Shown here in pieces: positions 1-8,190 of a DNA stretch of 64,000 bases. Source of the stretch: Algimonas arctica (GTDB taxonomy: Bacteria; Pseudomonadota; Alphaproteobacteria; Caulobacterales; Maricaulaceae). Every line of letters begins with the position of its first letter. Positions within the stretch are counted from its first letter, which is position 1. The position numbers were made by a program, and so were the translations under genes. Below the pieces are notes generated by a model. The model was not told the origin of the DNA. It did no database searches and saw only the letters and a program-made list of their open reading frames with translations. The stretch spans positions 278,183-342,182 of the forward strand of contig NZ_BMZH01000003.1 of NCBI RefSeq assembly GCF_014652695.1. The letters are read 5' to 3'.

Positions 1-336
1 TCCGGGACGCCCGTCGCGGCGTATCCAGTCAGCGGCCCGATCGACATTATCCCGGATTCTGGCGCCGGCATTATTGATGAGGATCTGAGGACGGCCAGCC
101 TATCAGCGTTGGAGTTGTCACGCGAAGACGCCCGTAAACATGCGCTCGCCTATAGTTGGGATGCCGCGACGGATATTTTCTTTGACTATCTGACACCCGA
201 ATATGAACCCATCGCGCGTCGACGCTGGAGACGTGTGCGCAGGATGGTCAAGATCGCCAGCTCACCCATGCATATTATCCGGCGGGAGATGCGGAAATTA
301 TGGCGGACCCTCCGCGGCAAAAGCGTGCGACGGTAG
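1..336 (+). CDS. Glycosyltransferase family 4-like protein, C-terminal end (5' truncated by window)
   Basis: The reading frame is open from base 1 to a stop at 336, so only about the last 111 residues are present. The start of the visible part (GTPVAAYPVSGPIDII) resembles the donor-binding end of GT-B glycosyltransferases, where a G-T-P-V-x-A-x-P motif precedes the final helix. It is followed by DEDL and a helix ending SREDARKHALAYSW, which is typical of GT4 proteins acting on glycan or lipid acceptors. The C-terminus is strongly basic (RRRWRRVRRM and more), which would suit membrane association. A later ATG or TTG inside the frame is not a real start, because the conserved motif lies upstream of it. 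Substrate and partners cannot be seen. Confidence 0.75.
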   Translation, partial: SGTPVAAYPVSGPIDIIPDSGAGIIDEDLRTASLSALELSREDARKHALAYSWDAATDIFFDYLTPEYEPIARRRWRRVRRMVKIASSPMHIIRREMRKLWRTLRGKSVRR

Positions 337-494
337 CGCCCCCGCCCGTATTTTCCGCCAACCTGCAGTCCACCCTTAGGCCGTTAATTCGAGCTGACGA
401 CAGGGTGCCAACGCGGTTTATAACTTGTGTTATCTCACTCAATCACGAACACTGTCGGATATTAGGCACTGTTTGAGGCGGAATAACAATTACC

Positions 495-995
495 ATGACG
501 CGAAGACCTTTTTTTATCGGGTTACTTTTGATGGGGCTTACGGCCTGTCAATCAAATCCACCCGCGCTCTCAAACGATGATCGAGACGCCATAACCGAAT
601 CCTCAAAAAAATGGGCTCAAACCTATAATCAAAATGATTGGAAAACACTGGCATCCCTCTTCACGCCGGACGCGACCATGATGCCGCCCAATAGTCCCGT
701 CGTCCGCGGACGCGACGCGATTGCCGCATGGGAAGCTGACAATGAAAGTGGGTTTCGTATCGCCTTTGATATCCAAGAGATAAGTGGTCTTGGGTCCGTG
801 GCCTATGTCAGGGGCCGGTCCTGCGTCTTTATTCCGTATGGCGACGGCAGTTTTGGCGTCGACGTTGGCAAGTTTCTCGAAATCCGTAAAGAACAGGCCG
901 ACGGTACGTGGCTGATTGCCTCCGATATTTTCAATTCTGATGCGGCTATGGGCAGCGACCTGCAGACGTCCTGCCCATTTTCCAGTTTAGACTAA
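495..995 (+). CDS. SnoaL-like (DUF4440) lipoprotein
   Basis: A 166-residue protein with a lipoprotein signal: basic MTRR, a hydrophobic stretch, then the lipobox LTAC at about residue 18, so it should be acylated and exported. The rest resembles the SnoaL/NTF2-like fold. It has a helix ending SSKKWAQTYNQND, then W-K-T-L-A-S-L-F-T-P-D-A, a signature of DUF4440/SgcJ-type proteins, then RGRDAI and a beta-rich C-terminal half with WLIASDIFNSD. Family members are diverse (isomerases, hydrolases, ligand carriers), so no activity is assigned. The gene stands alone on the plus strand and converges with the DUF4177/SPFH operon. Confidence 0.75.
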   Translation: MTRRPFFIGLLLMGLTACQSNPPALSNDDRDAITESSKKWAQTYNQNDWKTLASLFTPDATMMPPNSPVVRGRDAIAAWEADNESGFRIAFDIQEISGLGSVAYVRGRSCVFIPYGDGSFGVDVGKFLEIRKEQADGTWLIASDIFNSDAAMGSDLQTSCPFSSLD

Positions 996-1041
996 AGCTC
1001 TGTTTTGAGCCTGCCCCGCAATCCAGTCATTCCCGTACGCT

Positions 1042-1218
1042 CTATTTCTCTCGTTTCAAAAACGCTCTCACGCTAGCACCGTAGGGCATAACATTGACGA
1101 GGTTCCACCCCAACAACCCCTCTTGATTCAATTGCTCGGTAAACGCGGTGTCGGCTTTCTCCGTGCTCAGGCCCATTCCACGGGATTTCATCGTAATCAC
1201 CTTATATTCAAATCGCAT
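1042..1218 (-). CDS. DUF4177-type small protein (second copy)
   Basis: A 58-codon frame on the minus strand (MRFEYKVITMKSRG ... GLLGWNLVNVMPYG ... AFLKREK). It has the DUF4177 layout: an N-terminal strand of the form W/FEYKV, a helix ending in L-x-x-x-G-x-x-GW-x-L/C, and a C-terminal strand ending in a basic LKRE. The start ATG lies 1 bp beyond the stop of the neighbouring DUF4177 gene, so the two are co-transcribed with the SPFH and ribbon-helix-helix genes. Function is unknown. The 1-bp spacing and the shared architecture with the next gene suggest an old tandem duplication. Confidence 0.72.
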   Translation of the reverse strand: MRFEYKVITMKSRGMGLSTEKADTAFTEQLNQEGLLGWNLVNVMPYGASVRAFLKREK

Positions 1219-1219
1219 C

Positions 1220-1393
1220 TTATCGCTCCCGCTTTAAGTAAAAGACCGTCGGCATGGTATTATTATTGATGGCGTAGCATTCCCATCCGTCGAGCCCGAG
1301 GCGGTTGAGGATGTCTGTGCTGGCATCGCGGATGGAGCCGCCGCTCATGCCTTTGCCGCCTTCGACGATTTGATATTCCCATTTACGTTTCAT
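1220..1393 (-). CDS. DUF4177-type small protein (first copy)
   Basis: A 57-residue protein beginning MKRKWEYQIVEGG and ending TVFYLKRER, with the conserved LDGWECYAI segment. It is a DUF4177 family member of unknown function. A longer frame starts upstream, but the ATG at 1393 puts the conserved WEYQIV strand at the N-terminus as expected. It overlaps the end of the upstream ribbon-helix-helix gene by 11 nt, typical of translational coupling. The protein probably has a small alpha/beta fold. Its constant place behind the SPFH and regulator genes suggests an accessory role in the same membrane or stress function (inference). Confidence 0.75.
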   Translation of the reverse strand: MKRKWEYQIVEGGKGMSGGSIRDASTDILNRLGLDGWECYAINNNTMPTVFYLKRER

Positions 1394-1583
1394 CTGTCTC
1401 TTCCTCTTTCGGGTCGTCATCCGACTTCGCGCTGGCATTCAGTCGCCCGCTTTTGCGCAGCGCATCGCGCAGGACATATTCGATCTGCGCATTCAGCGAG
1501 CGCAGCTCATCATCGGACCAGCGGCGCATGGCATCGAGCACTGGCGCGCTGATCCGTAAGGGATATGACTTCTTGTCAGCCAT
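1383..1583 (-). CDS. Arc/HicB-like ribbon-helix-helix DNA-binding protein
   Basis: A 66-residue protein. Residues 5-46 match an Arc-type ribbon-helix-helix: a strand YPLRIS, helix 1 (APVLDAMRRWSDDE), then RSLNAQIEYVLRDALRKSG. The R-S-L-N-x-Q-I-E motif is highly characteristic. The C-terminal 20 residues are acidic and probably disordered. Such proteins bind direct or inverted repeats as dimers. Two TGATATC repeats one helical turn apart lie upstream of the first gene of the operon and are the natural candidate operator. It sits 6 bp after the SPFH gene and overlaps the DUF4177 gene. It could be called an antitoxin, but no toxin is visible, so autoregulator is the better description. Confidence 0.8.
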   Translation of the reverse strand: MADKKSYPLRISAPVLDAMRRWSDDELRSLNAQIEYVLRDALRKSGRLNASAKSDDDPKEEETDET

Positions 1584-1589
1584 GGCCCG

Positions 1590-2441
1590 CTAGTAGAGGC
1601 TGCCAGTGTTCACGACAGGCTGCGTCGCCTTGTCAGAACAGAGCACAACCAGCAGGTTAGACACCATCATCGCGCGGCGTTCCGGATCAAGGTCGACAAG
1701 ACCCTTCTCTTTCAACTCAACCAGTGCGTCTTCGACAATGCCGACGGCGCCTTGAACGATCTGTTTCCGGGCGGCGATAATCGCGCCAGCTTGTTGGCGT
1801 TGCAACATCGCGCCCGCAATTTCCGGCGCGTAAGCCAAATGCGAAATCCGGCTTTCGATCACGTGGATGCCCGCTTTGGCGAGGCGTTCCTGAATTTCGT
1901 GACGCAACCGTTCGGAAATTTCGTCAGGATGCGAGCGCAAGGAAATCTGGTCGTCCGTGTGTTGATCGTAAGGATAGCTGGTTGCCATTGCGCGGATCGC
2001 GGATTCGCTTTGGATTTGCACGAAGCTTTCATAGCTATCGACGTTGAACACGGCTTCAGCGGAATCAGACACTTCCCACACAACGATAGCCGCGATTTCG
2101 ATCGGCGAGCCATCCAGCTCATTGACCTTCAACTTACCACTCTCAAAGTTGCGGACACGTTTGGAGATTTTCTTCTTCGTATAGAAAATATTGTTCCAGC
2201 GCAGACCTGTCTGATCCACCGTTCCGATATATTTGCCGAAGAGCGACAGCACAGCCGATTGGTTCGGCGCGACCGTGTAGAGGCCCGCGAACAGGATGGC
2301 GCCGATAACGATTAGCCCGATGCAGAGTGGCCCAAACCCGAGAATGAGTCCGGCCACGCCCGCCGCAACCAAGATGACCGCCACTAGCACAACTGGAATA
2401 CCCCCAATGGACCCCGTGTCTTGCTCTCTAATCTCTGACAT
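1590..2441 (-). CDS. SPFH/Band-7 domain membrane protein
   Basis: A 283-residue protein with an N-terminal hydrophobic region of two closely spaced transmembrane segments (about residues 14-60), followed by an SPFH domain (about 65-240) starting VAPNQSAVLSLFGKYIGTV. The sequence GLRWNNIFYTKKKISKRVRNF and the core segment NELDGSPIEIAAIVVWEV are typical of the stomatin/prohibitin/flotillin superfamily, which forms oligomeric membrane scaffolds. The C-terminus is helical and rich in Ala/Gln/Glu. It is the first gene of an operon with a ribbon-helix-helix regulator and two DUF4177 genes. It differs from the second SPFH protein near 42 kb, which pairs with NfeD. The role is probably membrane organisation or stress response. 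Confidence 0.85.
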   Translation of the reverse strand: MSEIREQDTGSIGGIPVVLVAVILVAAGVAGLILGFGPLCIGLIVIGAILFAGLYTVAPNQSAVLSLFGKYIGTVDQTGLRWNNIFYTKKKISKRVRNFESGKLKVNELDGSPIEIAAIVVWEVSDSAEAVFNVDSYESFVQIQSESAIRAMATSYPYDQHTDDQISLRSHPDEISERLRHEIQERLAKAGIHVIESRISHLAYAPEIAGAMLQRQQAGAIIAARKQIVQGAVGIVEDALVELKEKGLVDLDPERRAMMVSNLLVVLCSDKATQPVVNTGSLY

Positions 2442-2464
2442 ACGCCTCTCCTTTTCATCAATTG

Positions 2465-2482
2465 TGATATCAATATGATATC
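2465..2482. promoter_or_regulatory. Candidate operator: two TGATATC repeats upstream of the SPFH operon
   Basis: TGATATC occurs at 2465-2471 and again at 2476-2482, with centres 11 bp apart, i.e. about one helical turn. Each copy contains the palindrome GATATC. The site lies about 25-40 bp upstream of the SPFH start codon, in an AT-rich stretch. Paired half-sites one turn apart are what an Arc-type ribbon-helix-helix dimer of dimers binds, and such a gene is second in this operon. Autorepression is inferred. Confidence 0.5.
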
Positions 2483-2556
2483 TATTTATCGTTTGTCGAG
2501 ATGAAAAAGCGCGCTAACAGGGTAGCGAGCTGATTTAGTTGGAAATTTTTAGCACG

Positions 2557-4557
2557 TTATTCGCCCAAAACCTCTTCGAGGAAGTCCGCTTGCACCCGTT
2601 CATAGTAAAGGCGGTTGGATAATTTGCGCCATCCGTGCCCTTCGTCGGGGATCAAAACGTAGTCCGCGCGGATGCCATTGCCTCTAAGCGCCCGGACCAT
2701 GACTTCGGTCTCATGCACATCGATACGCGGGTCCATCGCGCCGTGGGAATAGAACACGGGCACGCGGATATTATCGGCTTTGGAGATGGGCGAAATCTCT
2801 TCATAAAACACCCGCCACGCCGGATCGGTGATATCACCATACTCAATAATGTCAGAAGCTTTCAGGCCCGGACTGGCGACCTCGAGAGCCGTGACCCAAT
2901 CGCCGACACCGAATAATGCTACGCCCGCATCAAAGGCGTCCGGATAATCGGCCAACACCGCATTGACCATATAGCCGCCATAAGACCCGCCCATCACAGC
3001 CGCGCGAGATGTATCGACGCGTCCGTCTGTTTCCAAATAGGCCAGCATATCGACAAGGTCACGAACGCTATCGAGGCGCTTTTTCTGATCGTCCAGTGTG
3101 ACGTAAGTCCGCCCAAATCCGGTCGACCCGCGCACATTGGGTTGGAACACCGCAATCCCGCGCGAGAGGAGATATTGCACCGTTCCGTTCCAGCTAGGCC
3201 GCGACTGCCCCGTCGGCCCGCCGTGGACCATGAAGACGACGGGCGGCAAAGACGGGGACGGTTTAGGGTTGATGTCGATTGTTGGGGGAGGCGTGGGGAG
3301 GTAGAGCAGACCTTGGACTTCTACGCCGTCGCGGGCAGGTAAGCGGATAGATTCCGGCATGATGAGCGATGCAGGGTCAAGACCTTCATAATCGGAGGTG
3401 AAGACGCTGACGGACTCGAATGTTTCGAGATCAACTAGATAGAGATCGCTAGGAATGTTTGGTGCACTCACTCTGACCAGCAAATGCTCTTCATTACAGT
3501 CGATTGAATAAACTCCACGCGGCAAATCTTTTACGGACGCCCCCAGCTCCGGTTCAGGTAACAAAATTGACGAGAAGCCATTATCGTTAAAAACTCTAAC
3601 GGAGATATCACCGCACTGCCTAAGATGATCAATATCGATGGATTGCTCTTCCTCCCAAACCAGTCCTGCCTCAACATTGTCGATAGGTTTAGTTCCGGTC
3701 CGAAAAAGCGTCTTATATTCTCCAAACTTATTCGACGCGAATTGAATAAGGCTGTTTTCAAACTCAGGCATCAAAGGGGGCGCAATATACTCCACCCCCG
3801 CATCCGTATGGTTCGCGCGCGGCGTCGGGTCGGACAGCACGGTCCGCACGCCCGTCGCTAAATCCAGCACGAACAGTTTGTCACTATCCTCACCAACCGC
3901 TTCACTAATAATCGCGGTAGAACCGTCCGGCGCGACGGCTTGGACATAATTGCCGAGCACGCCTTCATAGACCAGCGTCGCGACGCCCGTGGCCACGTCA
4001 GCTTTATATATATCGAAGTCCGCGCCGTTGCGTTCAGTCGAGCTATAAACCATCGTGCTTCCGTCGCCCGTGAAACCGCCAAATTGACGAAACCCCTGAT
4101 CCGTCGCCGGCAAAATCAAGTGAGGCTCACTCCAGCCATAGTCTGCTTTCGCGTCCAGCGCGGTCATCCAGTAATTTTCCCGCTCGTCGCCATTATTGTC
4201 AGAGCCGTAGATCAGCGCGCCCGTCGGGGAAAAATCGAAGAAGGTTATGCCGGAGCCGAAGGTGATCTGCGTGAGCGTGGACTGCGGATCATCAGCGGTT
4301 GCATCCATGACGTAGAGCTGGCGATCCCCGGTTAGCGACAGCCGCGTTGCGATGACCGTCCCGTCCGGAGACAGCGCCGACGGCCCCGCCCCGCGCGCGA
4401 GCACATAGGGCGCAACCGGACTATCATAATCGGCGTCAGAGCTTTCCGGCGCCATAAAGGTGAGCGGCGCAAGCGGCGCGTCACTGCTGGGGGGCGAGAC
4501 CTCAGCGGAACAGGCCGCTAGCAAAACGGACAGAGAGAGCAGCGCGCGATAAGTCAT
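2557..4557 (-). CDS. S9 family prolyl oligopeptidase-like lipoprotein
   Basis: A 666-residue exported serine peptidase. The signal ends in the lipobox LAAC (Cys16), so it is probably anchored in the membrane. Residues about 50-400 form a WD40/beta-propeller-like region with repeats such as LSPDGTVIATRLS, FSPTGALIYGSD and VAPDGSTAI. Residues about 400-666 are an alpha/beta-hydrolase peptidase_S9 domain with HGGPTGQ (oxyanion region), the nucleophile elbow GGSYGG (Ser525), Asp609 in GAMDPR and His641 in DEGHGW, so the triad is complete. The family cleaves short peptides, often after proline, or N-acylated residues. It is monocistronic and divergent from marC. Its likely role is extracytoplasmic peptide scavenging. 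Confidence 0.9.
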   Translation of the reverse strand: MTYRALLSLSVLLAACSAEVSPPSSDAPLAPLTFMAPESSDADYDSPVAPYVLARGAGPSALSPDGTVIATRLSLTGDRQLYVMDATADDPQSTLTQITFGSGITFFDFSPTGALIYGSDNNGDERENYWMTALDAKADYGWSEPHLILPATDQGFRQFGGFTGDGSTMVYSSTERNGADFDIYKADVATGVATLVYEGVLGNYVQAVAPDGSTAIISEAVGEDSDKLFVLDLATGVRTVLSDPTPRANHTDAGVEYIAPPLMPEFENSLIQFASNKFGEYKTLFRTGTKPIDNVEAGLVWEEEQSIDIDHLRQCGDISVRVFNDNGFSSILLPEPELGASVKDLPRGVYSIDCNEEHLLVRVSAPNIPSDLYLVDLETFESVSVFTSDYEGLDPASLIMPESIRLPARDGVEVQGLLYLPTPPPTIDINPKPSPSLPPVVFMVHGGPTGQSRPSWNGTVQYLLSRGIAVFQPNVRGSTGFGRTYVTLDDQKKRLDSVRDLVDMLAYLETDGRVDTSRAAVMGGSYGGYMVNAVLADYPDAFDAGVALFGVGDWVTALEVASPGLKASDIIEYGDITDPAWRVFYEEISPISKADNIRVPVFYSHGAMDPRIDVHETEVMVRALRGNGIRADYVLIPDEGHGWRKLSNRLYYERVQADFLEEVLGE

Positions 4558-4646
4558 AAAAGACTTGCAGCACGAACAGGGCAGCCATGCAAGAGTGGCG
4601 GGTCACTAGGCTTGCTCGGATCAAAACGCCAGACTATGGGCCGCCC

Positions 4647-5285
4647 ATGTCCGCTTGGTTCGACATGACTGTCTTCATTTCTGCTTTCATGACGCTGTTC
4701 GTGATTGTTGACCCGCCCGGCTGCGCGCCAATTTTTGCGACACTAACGCAAGGTACGTCTAAATCCCATCAACGGACCATGGCCTATAAGAGCGTTGGCG
4801 TTGCCGCCATCATCCTGATCGGCTTTGCTTTCGTCGGTGAATGGTTGTTCTCTAAACTGGGTATCAGTCTGGATGCGTTACGGATTGCCGGCGGCATCAT
4901 GCTGTTCATTATCGGCCTGAATATGGTGTTCGAGAAGCGCACAGAATCACGCGAAGATCGCGCCGAAGATTATCTTGAGGAAATCGAAAACCCCGAAGAC
5001 ATTTCCGTCTTCCCGATGGGTATTCCAATGATTGCCGGTCCAGGCACAATGGCGTCGCTCCTTCTGATGATGGGGAACCAATCAGACCGCTCTGGCGAAA
5101 TCGCCGTCATGGTAGCGCTGGTCTTAGTCCTGATCATTACGCTGGTTAGCTTTCTGCTCGCAGGCGGGTTGATCAAGCTGATGGGCAAGACCTTCACCAA
5201 TGTGCTGACCCGGGTTTTGGGTGTGCTTTTGGCCACTTTGGCCGCGCAATTCGTCCTCGACGGTGTTCAAGGCGCCTTGTTTTAA
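4647..5285 (+). CDS. MarC family integral membrane protein
   Basis: A 212-residue polytopic membrane protein with six predicted transmembrane segments. The ATG at 4647 (MSAWFDMTVFISAF) was chosen over an upstream in-frame ATG because family members begin directly with the first membrane helix. Diagnostic features are FVIVDPPGCAPIF after helix 1, the segment RIAGGIMLFIIGLNMVF, and FPMGIPMIAGPGTMASLL, the MarC/UPF0056 signature with its conserved PxAGPG. Despite its name the family is not established as a drug exporter, and its transport substrate is unknown. A hydrophilic loop around residues 95-120 (EDRAEDYLEEIENPED) is acidic. Confidence 0.85.
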   Translation: MSAWFDMTVFISAFMTLFVIVDPPGCAPIFATLTQGTSKSHQRTMAYKSVGVAAIILIGFAFVGEWLFSKLGISLDALRIAGGIMLFIIGLNMVFEKRTESREDRAEDYLEEIENPEDISVFPMGIPMIAGPGTMASLLLMMGNQSDRSGEIAVMVALVLVLIITLVSFLLAGGLIKLMGKTFTNVLTRVLGVLLATLAAQFVLDGVQGALF

Positions 5286-5287
5286 CA

Positions 5288-5320
5288 CAGCCCTACTCGT
5301 CTTAATCAGAGGGCTGATTT
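5288..5320 (+). terminator. Weak terminator-like hairpin after marC
   Basis: CAGCCCT at 5288-5294 pairs with AGGGCTG at 5310-5316, leaving a 15-nt loop and followed by ATTT. The U-tract is poor and the loop long, so it is only a possible intrinsic terminator between the marC-like gene and the carboxylesterase gene. Confidence 0.3.
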
Positions 5321-5352
5321 GACCTGTGACGCCATCCGGTCATAACGACCGG

Positions 5353-7074
5353 ATGCGCACTCTTCTTTTACTCTCTTCCGCTCTCATTTTGGCCGCCTGT
5401 TCCTCGGCCCCGCCGAGCCCAACAGATATTTTGCAAACGCCCCAAGGGTCTGTGCAAGGGATCCTGTCCCCGGATAACGCCGATATTGCGTCCTATCAGG
5501 GCCTTCCTTATGCTGCGGCCCCGGTGGGTGACTTGCGCTGGGCGCCGCCCGCCGCTGCGCCGACTTGGACCGATGTTCGCCAAGCCGATCAATTCGGCAC
5601 ACGCTGCATGCAAGCCACAGATGTGGAAGGTGGGTTCTTCGCGCGCCTTATTGACGGGCACGGCCTCTCGGCGGTCAAGAGTTTTGCAATCAAACGGCTT
5701 GTCGCGGCGATGGACCCACCGCCCGTGAGCGAAGACTGCCTTTATTTGAATGTGCGGACAGCCACAGAAGCCAAGGACGCCCCCGTTATGGTCTGGATCC
5801 ATGGTGGCGGTCACCAATTCGGATCCAGCGATTTTGACTATTACCAAGCTGACGCGCTGGCCGAAGAAGGCGTCGTCCTTGTCACGATCAATTACCGTCT
5901 CGGGGCCTTTGGCTATATGGCTCACCCGGCCTTATCCGCCGATGATCCGCGCGGGGTCTCCGGCAATTACGGGACGCTGGACCAGATCGCGGCGCTGGAA
6001 TGGGTCCGCGATAATATCGCAGCCTATGGCGGCAACCCGGACCGCGTGACCATTTTTGGCGAGAGCGCGGGTGCATGGTCGGTGACGGAATTAATGAGCT
6101 CGCCGCTAGCCAAGGGTTTGTTCCACGGCGCAATCCTTCAATCTGGCGCGTCGACATATCATCTGGCACAGCTGGACGGTGAGGGTGTTGGTTGGCCCTC
6201 CGGACATGTGACAGGCGTGAAAGTGGCCGATGCGCTGAATCTGGATAACCCGAGCGCGTCAGACCTGCGCGCACTTCCGGCGAGCGACATCCAAGCCGTG
6301 ATTACGGAGGAAATGGCCGACGGATTTCACCATGTTCGCGACGGTGTTGTCTTCCCGCTAAATGTGGGTCACGCGTTCCAGTCCGGACAAATTAATAGCG
6401 TACCGATGATCGCCGGCTATAATTCCGACGAAGGCACCTTATTCTTCCCGACTGACCCCCAACCCTCTGTCTGGTTGGAAAATATGGCCCCGGGATCGCG
6501 CGACGCGATTGTCACCACCCTGAGCGAGCCCTATCCGACGCAAGCGAGCACCCTTGTCGACCTTTATGGTTTGGACGCAGATTTCACGTCTGGCGGGACC
6601 CAAATGATGGGTGACGAAATTTTCGGCGCCAATGTTCGCATGGCCGCGCGCGCGACGGCCGAAACGGGTGCGCCAAGCTGGACCTATTTCTTCTCCCGCG
6701 TGCCACCGTCCGATAAACAAACGGTCGGCGCGTTTCATGCCGCCGAGATCCCTTTCGTATTTGGGAGTCACGAAGAAGTGCTGGGCGTTAGCGATGATGA
6801 TGCCACCCTGACAGACATGATGGTCGATTACTGGGCTAATTTCGCCAAGACGGGCAATCCGAACGGGTCCGATCTGTCTGAGTGGCCGCAACATGCGGGC
6901 GAAAGCTGGATGCATTTCTCTGCCAATACGGGACGCCCCATCGCAGAGGTGGAGACAGGTGTGCGCCGCAAAAAACTCGATAGTCTCTCGGAAGGATTGG
7001 CGCTGAAGCTTGACGCCTTGGCCGCAACCCAAGCGACCGCCCAAACGACAGCGCCAACGGTTTTAAACGAATAA
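5353..7074 (+). CDS. Type B carboxylesterase, lipoprotein
   Basis: A 573-residue secreted esterase. The ATG at 5353 is preferred because it begins a clean lipoprotein signal (MRTLLLLSS, lipobox LAAC). Family landmarks are YQGLPYAAAPVGDLRW near the N-terminus, SEDCLYLNV, VMVWIHGGG (oxyanion hole), FGESAGAWS with the nucleophile serine, SDEGTLF with the acidic residue of the Ser-Glu-His triad, and GAFHAAEIPFVF with the catalytic histidine. The length of about 530-580 residues is normal for type B carboxylesterases and para-nitrobenzyl esterases. It acts outside the cytoplasm on small carboxylic esters, and the natural substrate is unknown. It stands alone and converges with the nitrilase gene. 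Confidence 0.92.
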   Translation: MRTLLLLSSALILAACSSAPPSPTDILQTPQGSVQGILSPDNADIASYQGLPYAAAPVGDLRWAPPAAAPTWTDVRQADQFGTRCMQATDVEGGFFARLIDGHGLSAVKSFAIKRLVAAMDPPPVSEDCLYLNVRTATEAKDAPVMVWIHGGGHQFGSSDFDYYQADALAEEGVVLVTINYRLGAFGYMAHPALSADDPRGVSGNYGTLDQIAALEWVRDNIAAYGGNPDRVTIFGESAGAWSVTELMSSPLAKGLFHGAILQSGASTYHLAQLDGEGVGWPSGHVTGVKVADALNLDNPSASDLRALPASDIQAVITEEMADGFHHVRDGVVFPLNVGHAFQSGQINSVPMIAGYNSDEGTLFFPTDPQPSVWLENMAPGSRDAIVTTLSEPYPTQASTLVDLYGLDADFTSGGTQMMGDEIFGANVRMAARATAETGAPSWTYFFSRVPPSDKQTVGAFHAAEIPFVFGSHEEVLGVSDDDATLTDMMVDYWANFAKTGNPNGSDLSEWPQHAGESWMHFSANTGRPIAEVETGVRRKKLDSLSEGLALKLDALAATQATAQTTAPTVLNE

Positions 7075-7098
7075 GCCCAATGAGGGCGGCCCGACCGC

Positions 7099-8073
7099 TT
7101 AAACGTCGTTAAAGTCGGCAATGGTTTGCCGGGTTCGGTTGACGCTGAGTTTCGTCACGTCCGGACGGGAGTAATGACCGCTGGGATCAAAGTTCTGGCG
7201 TTCCTCACGCACGCGGGCGGGATCGATTTCGACCGTGCGAACGCCTGTCTCGCCAACCCACGGCGCCATTAAGAACGACCCATCCGGGGCACAAACGCAC
7301 GATCCCCCATTTGCAGGCATGTCGCCAAGGGCATCCCGCACGAACGCGGCATCCGGCATGTCATCCCGCACATCAGACGCGCGCATCACGCCGCATACAC
7401 TGACCACATAGGACCGCCCTTCCCTCGCCAGAACCGGCGTTAAATTCTCGGTGTTTTTGAGGTTCCCCGGCCATCCCGCCACATGCAGATCTTCGCCCTG
7501 CGCATAGAGCGCCGCGCGCGGTAATGGCATCCAGTTTTCCCAACAGTTCAGTCCGCCCGTCGTAAACGCGCCAATGCGGTGCGTGACCAAACCGTGGCCA
7601 TCGCCCGGCGACCAAACCAACCGTTCTTCATACGTAGGTTGCAGCTTGCGGTGGACCGATTGGATCTCGCCTTGCGCGTCAATATAGACATAGGAACAGT
7701 AGAGCGAGTGGCCGGACCGATCCCGAGGCCGTTCGACGATGCCGAGCCACGCGGCCATCTTCGCCGCGCGGAGCGCCTCACAAATCGAGGTGAGATGGCC
7801 GTCCTCAATTGTGACGGCTTGATCTGAATAATGCGCAAACAATCGCTTATTCCGGTCATCGTCAAATTGCGCGCCGTCACCGCCTGACAACCAAAACGGG
7901 TAGCCCGGTAGATAGGTTTCAGGAAAACAAATCAAATCCGCCTTTTGTGCCGTGGCCTCCGCAATTGCGGTGATAACGCGCCGGGTCCCTTCGGCGCGAT
8001 CGAGAAAGGCGGGCGCAAGTTGCGCGACCGCGACGCGAAGGTGAGACGAAGTGGGATGTTTCAGTTCTGACAT
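7099..8073 (-). CDS. Nitrilase/carbon-nitrogen hydrolase
   Basis: A 324-residue cytoplasmic enzyme of the nitrilase branch of the CN-hydrolase superfamily. The Glu-Lys-Cys triad is visible: Glu52 in ICFPETYLPGYP, Lys143 in HRKLQPTYEERLVW and Cys177 in GGLNCWENWMPL. The motifs YEERLVWSPGDG and LNCWENWMP are characteristic of true nitrilases rather than amidases, as is the family length of about 310-350. The expected reaction is hydrolysis of an organic nitrile to the acid and ammonia; aliphatic or arylaceto-type specificity cannot be told. No operon partners: it converges with the carboxylesterase gene and is divergent from the methyltransferase gene. Confidence 0.9.
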   Translation of the reverse strand: MSELKHPTSSHLRVAVAQLAPAFLDRAEGTRRVITAIAEATAQKADLICFPETYLPGYPFWLSGGDGAQFDDDRNKRLFAHYSDQAVTIEDGHLTSICEALRAAKMAAWLGIVERPRDRSGHSLYCSYVYIDAQGEIQSVHRKLQPTYEERLVWSPGDGHGLVTHRIGAFTTGGLNCWENWMPLPRAALYAQGEDLHVAGWPGNLKNTENLTPVLAREGRSYVVSVCGVMRASDVRDDMPDAAFVRDALGDMPANGGSCVCAPDGSFLMAPWVGETGVRTVEIDPARVREERQNFDPSGHYSRPDVTKLSVNRTRQTIADFNDV

Positions 8074-8190
8074 GGCCCCCGCTTAGATCACTTTGAGCCC
8101 GACGGGAATTCAACTTTATGCCAGTGTTTGATGCGAAGGTGAAAGACGCGACGGACTAGACACACCGCATAATCCCGCTACGCGAACAGG

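Noticed and set aside
1383..1583. Antitoxin of a HicAB-like toxin-antitoxin pair
   Set aside because: The RHH protein fits, but no HicA-like or other toxin is encoded next to it; the neighbours are SPFH and DUF4177 proteins.
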